Source: Pollenia angustigena (Eukaryota > Arthropoda > Insecta > Diptera > Polleniidae). Taken from it: a stretch of 64,000 bases of DNA. The stretch spans positions 205,891,621 to 205,955,620 of the forward strand of contig OV884057.1 of assembly GCA_930367215.1 (NCBI GenBank), written 5' to 3'. The notes under the pieces were generated by a model that was not told where the DNA came from, did not search any database, and saw only the letters and a program-made list of their open reading frames with translations. The position numbers and the translations under genes were made by a program. Of the stretch, positions 55,553 to 64,000 are shown in pieces (positions within the stretch are counted from its first letter, which is position 1; the number at the start of each line of letters is the position of its first letter).

Positions 55553-56170
55553 AAGGGTGATCCAACCATAATGCACAATGTTAATTGTAAGTCACACCTA
55601 ATCGTCAACATTTTAACCCAACTTAATTTCTTTGTTTCAGTGTTTGAAAAATTTAACCATGAAGAGGCGTTAAGATTGTAAAAGCCTTTTACGAAAATTG
55701 CCGTATAAATCAAAATGCGTTTCATGCACTTAAACTTCAGCGACGAAGCACACTTTCACCTCGGTGAATTCGTCAACAAGCAAAATTGCCGCATTTGGGC
55801 AAATGAGAATCCACGAGTGATTGTTGAGAGGCCGATGCATCCACAAAGAGTGACTGTTTAATGGGCTGGCGTCGTCATTGTCCCTTACTTCGTCGAAATT
55901 GGTCGGCAAAGCAGTTACCGTGAATGTGTTCGGTATCCTGAGATGATAACGGACTTCTTGTGGCCAGAAGTTGAGAATATGGACCTGGACGATATTGGTT
56001 CTAAAAAGATGGTGCCACTTGCCAAACAGCCAACGAAACAATGTCTCTTTTGCGCGAGAAATTTAATGGCGGTGTTGCCTCACGTCGTGGTGATGTTAAT
56101 TGGCAACCGCGATCATGTGATTTAACGCCGTTGAACTTCTTTCTTTGCGGATATTTAAATGAAATTAAGG
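55553..56170 (+). pseudogene. Mariner/Tc1-type transposon copy 1, deleted
   Basis: Starts after TA (55551-55552) with the TIR AAGGGTGATCCAACCATAAT shared with 60934-62069. The coding remnant reads FNHEEA, YENCRINQNAF-like codons in mixed frames, then jumps by deletion to NFSDEAHFHLGEFVNKQNCR then IWANENPRVIVERPMHPQRV. The first catalytic Asp (FSDE) is visible. Later parts (YPEMITDFLWPEVENMDLDD) continue, but the QQDGAT region is scrambled by a frame change. The 3' end is lost around 56170. The function would be cut-and-paste transposition at TA. Confidence 0.75.
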
Positions 56171-56247
56171 AGTTTAAGCACGACAAACAAAAGTTTATAA
56201 ATACACATTTTTTTTTATTCCTAAAAATTACTTTGATACAAATTATG

Positions 56248-56440
56248 CAAGTGCACGGCTTAAAAAACTGAACTGGCAACTTGCGTTATTTCGAATTTCT
56301 TGCTAAAACAATAAATAATTTTTTTTCGGTTTTTCTTAGCAAGTGCATGGCTGAAAAAACCCGAATTGACAACTTGCTTTATTTTGATTTTTTTGCTAAA
56401 ACAATAAAGCCATTTTTTTTTTTTTTTTTTTTTTTGTTTT
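56248..56440 (+). repeat. 92-bp tandem duplication
   Basis: CAAGTGCACGGCTTAAAAAA ... TTGCTAAAACAATAAATAA is followed 92 bp later by CAAGTGCATGGCTGAAAAAA ... TTGCTAAAACAATAAAGCC. Two copies, ~80% similar by eye; non-coding. Confidence 0.7.
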
Positions 56441-56489
56441 TTCTTAACCCACTGGTGTACAATTAATCTTGGGAGAATTAAAACTAACT

Positions 56490-57570
56490 GTAGTGGGGTA
56501 TGTAAGAAAAGATAAACACGCTGTTTATTGTTGGATTTTTGTTTAAGCTTTGATATCGTTGCGAACAAGACTTTTTTTGAGTGTTTGCAATTCTCATTCA
56601 CTCTGCAGTTTCGTTTGTTAATATCTTTGGGTTTTCCAAAATTTTTTGGGAGAATATTTTCTGATGATCTGGCCAAAGCAACTTATCCCCCAACAATAAA
56701 TTTCAGTGTGTTTATCAAGGACTAGCTGGCCCGGCAAACCTTGTTTTGCCACATAACTTATTTCTTTCAGATGTAACAGTGTCTGCTAGCCAAAAATTTA
56801 AGAAAAAATTATAGGCTATAGTGCTTTCCAGATGTTACACTATTTGTCTGCCCAATTTCAAGAAAATTAATTAGAAGATTTAGGGAAGCGAAGCTTTTAC
56901 CCCTCTTGCCCTGGTCTCTTTCCGATTTTACAGTGTATAAATGCCAAATTTTAAGAAAACCGGTTGATTAGTTAAAAAGATAGAGGGAAGGGGAGCTTTT
57001 ACCCCTCTTGCTCTATTTCACGCCCAAAATAATAAAAACTATAGGCTACAGTTCTTTCCAACTGTAACACTATTTGCCTGCGAAAATTCGAAAAAAATCG
57101 GTTGATTAGTTACGAATATATAAGGAGGGGACGCTTTTAGCCCTTTTTACCTTTTTCACTCCTTATTTCCAATTCTCTTTCAGATGTAATATTGTCTGCA
57201 TGCCAAATTTAAAGAAGATGTTTGGGTAGTGGGGGCTTTTACTCCTATTGCAATATTGTGCGCCCTCTAGCGATATAAAATATACTCTACGACCTATTCT
57301 CACACCTAACAAATACACAAACAAAATTTCATAAAAATCGGTCAGGCCGTTTTGGAGGAGTTCAAAATGGAGGGCATTTTGTTGATGGCTATTACTCATG
57401 AACCAATACACATTTGAAGACCATCGATACATAAAAACCTTGGTATTGACGTCACCTTCCTCGTGAACTTTACAGAAACAAAATCGGTTCACGCATTTCA
57501 GAGAACATCAATTACTAACCCAATGCAACTTATTTTTATATATATAGATAAAAATTGGGAATTAAGCACG
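56490..57570 (+). repeat. Dispersed repeat 'F' copy 4, split by a LINE tail
   Basis: 56490-56716 runs from GTAGTGGGGTATGTAAGAAA through GCTTTGATATCGTTGCGAAC to CAACAATAAATTTCAGTGTG. The continuation AAAAATTGGGAATTAAGCAC resumes at 57550. Copies at 14.6 and 16.6 kb have these joined. Confidence 0.65.
56719..57548 (+). mobile_element. RTE-like LINE 3'-tail fragment
   Basis: Starts near GACTAGCTGGCCCGGCAAAC and ends in a TATATATAGATA-type short repeat. It contains recurring phrases such as AAAATTCG...AAAATCGGTTGATTAGTTA and AAAAATCGGTCAGGCCGTTT, a style I associate with insect RTE-type 3' regions. No RT domain is present. It interrupts repeat F, which shows where it landed. The class call is memory-based. 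Confidence 0.45.
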
Positions 57571-57572
57571 CA

Positions 57573-59210
57573 CACAGAAAACAAATTGATCAAGTAACAT
57601 GATTTATTATTGCAACTATTAAAAATGTATAGTTCTAACTGATTTTTAATTCTCTTGATTTTAAAAATGATGTTCCTTCAATTCTTTTATTAGTTATGAT
57701 AACTAATTTAATTAAGTTCTAAAAATTAGTACAAATGGTTAGAATCACAACCGAATTTAATATAGGGCAATACTGAATATTGGTCATTGCAATCAATAAT
57801 TTGCTTTCGTCAATAAATTTTGTAATATAAATGATTATTCATTTATTGCAGCTAATTATTGATTGTTGGAATAGATTTAATTCGAGTACAACAAATGAAA
57901 ATATAATTATTCGGAATTCACAACCAAAAAATAGTTTAAAGCCCCAATTGCTTACTAAATTTTCTGTCAAAACATTTGATAGATTAAATTAAATAAAAGT
58001 ACGAAAAAACAGAAGTAAAGGAAAAAAAAACATGTAAAATCAATTAAAATGGATAATCATTCAGGAAAGCAAATTTCGATCTACCAAATGTTAAAATACA
58101 ATTTGGTTTAAGGATTGATGTTTGACTGGTGACGTCAGCAGTCGTCGATGGCTGCGAGTGTAAGACGGCAAATCCATCTGAGGAGATCGAGTGGTTGCGA
58201 TCGAAACATGTCATGGTAACCTGCCGGCCAGGGTTCGAGCCCGAGCCACGTCAAGAATGAAAGATTATCAATAACAATTTTGATTAATTTTCATGTTGTA
58301 AAATTCCTTTCTTCATAAAAATAATTTAATAAAAATTAAATTTCATGAACTTAAGCCTAATTAAAAATATTAAAAATTGGGATTAAAAACCATAAATAGT
58401 TCAACAAAATAACCACAATACTAATTATTTTAATTTTTAATATTATATTTAAAAAATATATTTGCTGTCAAAAATGGAAAATGTGAAAATAGGGGTAAGT
58501 CATTTGCGTATTCTTATAGGTATGAACATATACACGTACATACATATGTATGTATGAATGCATGTATTATTTTGTATACTCGCAAATTCTATTGGACTTC
58601 TTGATCCATTTTGATCCTGGACTGGTCCAATGTAGTGCAAGTATGGACCTTGTCATTATTAAAAAGAGTTTGCAGTGAAACGACATGTCTTCGTTTTTTA
58701 ACGACATGTTTTCGTTTTGCAACGATTTCAAAGCTAATCTTCTGGAGTATACCATGGAGTAGTTTTAAGACTTCCGCTTTGTAATGCAAGCTGGGTTATA
58801 TGGTCCTGCCCTAGGACATCGTATTGTTAAATAACCCATTTTTTCCATTCACTGAGATTAACTTTGGACAAGTCATTGCTCCTTATGGGCTACATTTGAC
58901 CGATTAAAAAAAATATATTGATAACGACAATCAAATCTCTTGTTATGAACACCAATTATGTGTTAATTCAGTTGCACCTATCATTTATTCGGGTATAACC
59001 ACAATTTTGTTTCTAATAATCATACTAACAACTAACAATATCTGTTGTTATGACTGATAGTGTACTAAAATTCAAATGTTGCTATCAAACCTATTATGCT
59101 AAGCAACGAAATTTTCAGTAATTGGAACCGAATTGTGTGATAGTACATGCAACCGACGAAATTTGATTGGCGCCAAATTCGGTTGTGATCACGAATCTGT
59201 TTTCTCTGTG
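57573..59210. mobile_element. TIR element with CACAGAAAAC / GTTTTCTCTGTG ends, containing a SINE-like copy
   Basis: CACAGAAAACAAATTGATCA on the left and TGATCACGAATCTGTTTTCT then CTGTG on the right are imperfectly inverse, resembling the CACAG-ended element at 13210. The retroposon at 57990-58432 lies inside. A TA duplication is not visible, so the ends are tentative. Confidence 0.4.
57990..58432 (+). mobile_element. tRNA-related retroposon (SINE-like), single complete copy
   Basis: Colinear with 5866-6303, from AAAAGTACGAAAAAACAGAA through GACGTCAGCAGTCGTCGATG, the B box GGTTCGAGCCC and the tail AACCACAATACTAATTATT. A dozen or so base differences by eye. The region 5' of the tRNA-like part (~200 bp) is unusual for a simple tRNA-headed SINE. 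Confidence 0.7.
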
Positions 59211-59222
59211 CGACAAACAACA
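58433..59222. other. AT-rich stretch without recognisable genes
   Basis: Contains a short direct repeat, ACGACATGTCTTCGTTTT / ACGACATGTTTTCGTTTT near 58679-58722. No gene. Confidence 0.45.
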
Positions 59223-59519
59223 TCTTATTAATGAAAAAGTGTAAGTCAATAAGCCAAGAACAATTCAAAAGCTAAAGGATGAGATAATTCGGCACATTAA
59301 CGATATTGAACCTCAATTTGTCTCAGATTCATTGAAAATATGGACCATCGAATAGAGGTGTGCCACCGAAGCCGTGTCGAACATTGGGCAAATATTTTGT
59401 ATCACACATAATTGTCATAAACCCTTCTATCATAATAAAAAATAAATATTAAGATAATTTTTCGAGAACCTTTTGTTTTTATTACAATTAACATCATGCA
59501 TTTTAGTTGGACCACTCTT
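59223..59519 (+). pseudogene. Mariner/Tc1-type transposon copy 2, 3' fragment
   Basis: Matches the end of the 60934-62069 element: KLKDEIIRHINDIEPQFVS, then the non-coding tail and the TIR GTTGGACCACTCTT followed by TA (59520-59521). The catalytic region is absent. Confidence 0.75.
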
Positions 59520-59551
59520 TAGAATTACTGTTTTTGAAATGCCGAGGCAAA

Positions 59552-59584
<33 letters not shown>

Positions 59585-60239
59585 ACATAGATTTCATAAA
59601 TTTTTTTTTTTTTAGTTTAATTAGTATTTTTTTTAACAATTTCATTGTACACAAACAATTATTTTGCTTACAATTTTTTTTTGCATATTTAAAATTTTAT
59701 GAATATTTAGTTTTTTTTCTTTCAAGTCAAATTTTTAAACTTTGATACAAGTAATCTAGAACACACGACTTTTGCAATATTAATTTTTAAGAAAAAAAAA
59801 AAAAAATTTTTTTTTTGTTTGCAAAAACTTAATATTGAATATTAAAAATAATCACGTTTGTTGTTAAAACAACTTTCCAATACACACTAAAACCTCTAAT
59901 GAATATTTTATTCAAATTTAAATTTTTATAATTTTCAATAAAATTTTATTCCATACAAAAAAAAAAAAAAAAAACAAACTCACTTTAAAATATTTTAAAA
60001 AGTGGCACTTCAAGTGTTTGCATCTAGATACACAAAATATTTTTTTTTCTGTAAATTAATAAACACTTAAATCAACACAAAGCAAAAAAAAAACTACAAA
60101 CTTAATTGTGCAAAAATTTAATTTTTTTTTTAACAAATCAACGGAAGTTGTTTTTCTTGTGTGAACAGAAATAAAGAAAATCTGTATCTAAACAATAACC
60201 ATAAAACTAGATACAATATATTTTATTAAAAAAATCTTA
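59520..60239. other. AT-rich homopolymer-dense stretch
   Basis: Long A and T runs; no gene seen. Confidence 0.5.
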
Positions 60240-60550
60240 AAGTTTACTGGGTTAAACACATGCTGCCGCTTCTTGCTCGTTAGAGTGATGAGTTGAATAC
60301 GTTGAAATACTTTTGTGTAACTTTTAGGTACATAAAAGCGCTACAAAATAATTATCTTGTTGTTTTACATGATTTTTACTACCTTGTGTTTTTGCCGAAA
60401 TACACACAACACGGTTTTTTTTTTCTTTCTTTTAACACAAAATAATAAATTATTGCGATTTCTCAACAACACTTTTGTTACTAAATGCTCAGCTGTTTGT
60501 TTGTTGGTCGGAGATTTTTATTTCGTTTAAATGTTAAAAAAAAAAAAAAA
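60240..60550 (-). other. Possible 5' leader sequence on the minus strand
   Basis: Read on the minus strand, CAAACAGCTGAGCATTTAGT then AACAAAAGTGTTGTTGAGAA and a GTGTTGTGTGTATTTCGGC stretch have the A/G/T-rich, ORF-free texture of fly 5' UTRs, ending at AAG|GTAGTA near 60381. It lies upstream of the exon at 53.6 kb in the right orientation. Nothing else supports it. Confidence 0.2.
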
Positions 60551-60933
60551 TAAAATCAAAATCGTTTGCCAAAAATTGAAAAGCTATTTTTTTTTTTTTT
60601 TTTTGGTATTTTATTTTTAGATTTGTCGAGAAAATATACAGTCACCCACCCACATCTAAAGAAAATGAATGTGCTCTTGGTGAAAACATGTTTAAGAAGT
60701 AGATTGAAGTCTAGAAAAAAAGAAAACAAAATAAATAATAGATGATGACAAGCCATCGATGAAGTCACTAGACCACAAAACAAATATATACATCAGTATA
60801 TACAAATCATTTTTATTAAAATTATTTGAAAAACAAATTCTTACCATTTATGCAATTATTTTGTTAATTTTTATTAACAATTCTTTTCTATTAACAAAAT
60901 TTCATAAATTGTTGCTATTTGTAAGAACAGATA
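60551..60933. other. AT-rich stretch
   Basis: T and A runs; no gene. Confidence 0.5.
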
Positions 60934-62069
60934 AAGGGTGGTCCAACCGAAAAGCACAATGTTAATTGTAAATAAAACAAAAAGTTATCAGAGAATTTTC
61001 TAAATATAATTTCTTATGATAGAAGTCTCTATGAAAATTATGTGTGAAACAAAATATCTGCCAAAAGCTCACGACGGCTTCAGTGGCATTCCTCTATCCG
61101 ATCCCATGGTCCATATTTTTAATGACTCTGAGACATATTTGAGGTACAATTTCGTTACTGTGCCAAATTATCTCATCCTTTAGCTCTTCAATTGTTCTTG
61201 GCGTATTGACGTACACTTTTTCTTTTAAGCAAGAAGTCCAACGGTGTCAAATCACATGATCGTGGCGGCCAATAAACATCGCCATGACGTGAGATAACAC
61301 GCTCCTTGGATTTCTCGCTCAAAATAGCTATTGTTTCGTTGGCCATGTAGCAAGTGGCACCATACTGTTGGAACCACATAACGTTCAGGTCCACATCCTC
61401 AATTTCTGGCCACAAGAAGTCCGTTATCATCTCACGATAGCGAACACCATTCACGTTTACTGCTTGGCCGTTCTCATTTTCGAAGAAGTACTTCTACGCA
61501 CCAAACAGCCACTCTTTGTGGATCATCGGCTGTTCAACAATCACTCGTGGATTCTCATTTGCCCAAATGCGGCAATTCTGCTTGTTAACGTATCCACTGA
61601 GGTGAAAGTGTTCCTCGTCGCTGAAGATGATTTTCCTTGTAGTCACCGTTCACTTCTGTTTAATCAATCAACCATTGGGCGTATTTACGACGCTTGATAT
61701 AGTCAGTAGGCTTCAGCTCTTAAGTCAATTGAATTTTGTAAGCGTGTAAATTTAAATCTTTTTTCAAAATTCGCATTAGTAATAATCGTGAGATGTTGAC
61801 GGCCCTTCTGCCACTCTATCGCGAGGAACAACAATTTTTTTTCAGAACTGGCCCAGAGTATGCAATGTTGTTTTAACAATTCTCCCGATTGTGGACACAT
61901 TTAGTCGATTATGCTGACCAAGAGAATCACGAAGTGCGCAAAATGCATTTTGATTTGAACGCCCATTTTCGTAAAAGGCTTCAACGATCTAAACGTGTAC
62001 CTCTCCATGGTTGAATTTGCCAAACACTGAAATACAATTAGCACCGTGCATTATGGTTGGACCACCCTT
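60934..62069 (-). mobile_element. Mariner/Tc1-type transposon copy 3, full length with both TIRs
   Basis: Ends AAGGGTGGTCCAACCGAAAA and AAGGGTGGTCCAACCATAAT (inverse), with TA duplicated (60932-60933, 62070-62071). 1136 bp with a decayed transposase gene on the minus strand. Two relatives lie within 7 kb. Confidence 0.9.
61090..62010 (-). pseudogene. Mariner/Tc1-type transposase, decayed
   Basis: Pieces in several frames give, in order: FYENGRSNQNAF-like and QHNRLNVSTIGRIVKTT (N-terminal DNA-binding helix-turn-helix region), IFSDEEHFHLSGYVNKQNCR (first catalytic Asp) near 61580-61625, YREMITDFLWPEIEDVDLN, WFQQYGATCYMANETI, and HGDVYWPPRSCDLTPLDFLL (third catalytic position). The second catalytic Asp of the usual QQDGA motif is Tyr here. 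Several frame changes and stops add to this, so the enzyme is dead. Confidence 0.85.
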
Positions 62070-62071
62070 TA

Positions 62072-62602
62072 GTTGATCTTTAAATCTATCTATTAATCAA
62101 GCGAATTTTTAAACCTTCAACTAAAGAAAATGAAGTATTCCACCCAGATCGAATCGAATAGTAGTCGAAAGGAACAAGGCCTGCTTTTCAAATACACCCA
62201 GAGAAAACACATGTTTTAATATGGTCACCTCCAACAAAGCTATTTTTAAAGAAAAATTTAAATATATTTTGTTAAATTTAACCATATTATTGTCATCGAC
62301 AACCATATTATGGTTAAATTAGTCCTCCATCAAGAAGCCACAACCATGTTATGGCTGCCTCCAAACATGAGGTTTTAAGTCTGGTTTTAGGACTCAATAT
62401 TGGCAATTCCTTTTCAGGAATGTCTTAACATTTATTTGGCATGTCATATTTATTCAGCACCTTTAAACTAATGAGTAATAGCTGGTACTCATGGCAGTTT
62501 CCGGAGAAACAAATAACAAGAATGGTATGGTAAAAAATTATATCGACTAAACAGGGGTTTCCTCCGATTTTTTTCTTTCGAGCAACCCTTCACATAATTT
62601 GC
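62072..62602. other. Non-coding stretch
   Basis: Contains repeated AACCATATTATGG / ACAACCATGTTATGG motifs near 62280-62350, perhaps the end of an element, but no boundaries are clear. Confidence 0.4.
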
Positions 62603-62605
62603 TTA

Positions 62606-62868
62606 GTCTGAGTTCATACGGCTCATGTCATATTGACAAGATTCTTCCTTTTTCTTCTTTGAACATGAACTGGCGTTCAAATGATTTATGTCATGTTGAC
62701 GACATGTACTTTTTTGATATTGAAAACAATAACAAAATTAAACAACGAATGAAAAAGCAAAACGTAAAGACAGTACATGCATCTGTGTACTCGTTTCTTT
62801 TCCCCTCGTCCCTCTCGCCTATAAAGTAGCAATCATGTCAATAAGACAAGAGCCGTATGAACACAGAC
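62606..62868 (+). mobile_element. TTA-duplicating MITE 'H1', intact copy
   Basis: Left GTCTGAGTTCATACGGCTCA then TGTCATATTGAC is inverse to GTCAATAAGACAAGAGCCGT then ATGAACACAGAC. TTA is duplicated exactly (62603-62605, 62869-62871). It serves as the reference for the split copy at 13184-14469 and the truncated one at 19379. TTA preference suggests mobilisation by a Harbinger-type transposase. Confidence 0.85.
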
Positions 62869-62871
62869 TTA

Positions 62872-64000
62872 CGAAATGTATAAAGAAATTCCAACAACCT
62901 ATTTGAAATTTAAAACGAGCACTCATTTGAAAACCGTTTTTTTCACTTTGTTACACAGTGTAACTTTAACCTTCTTTCAAGTAACACCATTTTTGTGAAG
63001 CAAATTCAACACGAGATTATTTTATACCTCAATAAACAAAAGTACATATTTGATTAGTTAAGATTTTTTATATTAAAATTTAAATATTTTAATTCTATAT
63101 TTAAAACAACATTCCAAACACGATTTTTTTTTATTTGATTAACACTTTTTTTTTGAGAATTTCGTAAAAATAACGACACAAGATAAAAAAAAAACAATGT
63201 CAAGCAATTGTGTTTTTTCTCACAAAAAAAAAAAAAAAAAAGTAAAGTGTTACCACAACTTAACAAAAAATGTAGTCGGTTGTTCGGTTCAATTTCATAA
63301 TTTGTTCAAAACCATATGAAATTACACAGCGTTTTAAAAACTGATGTCAAAGTAGAACAACTGCCATCTCTACCACTACTTTATTTGTCATTGTCTAAAA
63401 AAAAAAAAAGAAATTAACTGCTGCTTTTACTTCTTATTTATTAAATGGAAACAGTCGCTGTTCAACCAACTCAAAAAGCGAAAAGTTGTACACAAATTTT
63501 AGTTTTTGTTCGACAGTTTTTGGGTTCGACTGTAGTTTTTTAAATGCGTTGAAATTTAGGATCCATGGATTTTGTTTTCCGGATATTCTAAAAAAAAATT
63601 TTGAAATTTAAACCAAGCAAGGATACTTAATCATTATCGGAGCAGTGAGGACTGCACATGCTGTCTGCTCAGGTTCAATTGGAAGCAGTTTAAAATAGTG
63701 ATTTCTGCTGTGATAACTGCGCAAATTTTACTTTTCGAATCGAATCAAGCGGTTACCCCCCTGAATTTATTCAAATTATCGAAAATTAATAAGCAGAAAA
63801 CCTTTAGCTGTCAATATTTTTACGTTTTATAATGACACAATAAGAATTCGGTTTAATCTTTTAGAATGATTTTTTTTTTACAAAAAAGTAACTTTACTAC
63901 ATAATAGGGAATGAAAAAATCGGGGAGTTGAAATGATAGTATTAATGAGTTCCAAAATGTCGGTTGCAAAGCAGCTCGCTTTTTTAAATGCATCCTACAA
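62872..64000. other. AT-rich end of the window
   Basis: A and T runs, no gene, RNA gene or clear element ends. Confidence 0.5.

Noticed and set aside
55730..56041. 103-codon minus-strand frame
   Set aside because: It is the antisense shadow of the plus-strand mariner remnant. The same holds for 61368-61697 against the minus-strand transposase.
56260..56676. 138-codon minus-strand frame rich in lysine
   Set aside because: Runs through the 92-bp duplication and poly-T tract; composition is an artefact of homopolymers.

Overview
This is a 64 kb, very AT-rich eukaryotic window, most likely from a dipteran fly (perhaps a calyptrate such as a blow fly or house-fly relative). The inference rests on the transposon fauna: a CR1-like LINE with a PHD-finger ORF1, decayed mariner/Tc1-type and PIF/Harbinger transposases, many TIR-only elements, and a fold-back element. 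A/T homopolymer tracts and fly-style exon signals agree. No bacterial, organellar or viral gene set is visible, and there is no complete intact gene.

The only host-type coding sequence I can support is one short exon on the minus strand (53600-53775). It has an in-frame ATG in a fly-like start context, a low-complexity acidic/Pro/Ser peptide and a perfect GTGAGT donor. Everything to its left would be downstream intron or intergenic DNA. A possible 5' leader lies further right (60.2-60.55 kb, weak).

The rest is a transposon graveyard. From 1 to 13 kb there are small TIR elements (MITEs), an unclassified repeat (3.2-3.95 kb), a composite tRNA-related retroposon flanked by direct repeats (5.37-6.30 kb), a transposase scrap (7 kb) and a hAT-like element. 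From 13.1 to 20.3 kb there are Russian-doll nests, one containing a decayed ORF of a poorly characterised DNA-transposon type. From 22.0 to 26.8 kb lies an inverted CR1-like LINE with broken ORF1 and ORF2. From 27.7 to 31.9 kb there are MITEs and a minisatellite built on GTACTTTTTGTT.

From 33265 to 38307 lies a 5.04 kb fold-back element with 9-bp target duplications. Its arms are tandem arrays of a ~164-bp unit, about 10 copies in the left arm and 19 inverted copies in the right. From 39 to 53 kb there are a MITE-interrupted repeat copy, a 22-bp minisatellite, a GAAATAA/TCCCC micro-repeat element, a deleted Harbinger element (44439-45420), a ~1 kb TIR element and a hAT-like element. From 55.5 to 62.9 kb there are three copies of one mariner-type element, an RTE-like LINE tail inside another repeat, another copy of the tRNA-related retroposon and an intact-ended TTA-duplicating MITE.

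The history is readable because several insertions have an empty-site copy elsewhere in the same window. The standout object is the fold-back element. The best candidate for something poorly described is the ORF-bearing GGGTGTCCC element at 16773-18578. All family names are my reading of motifs; no database search was possible.
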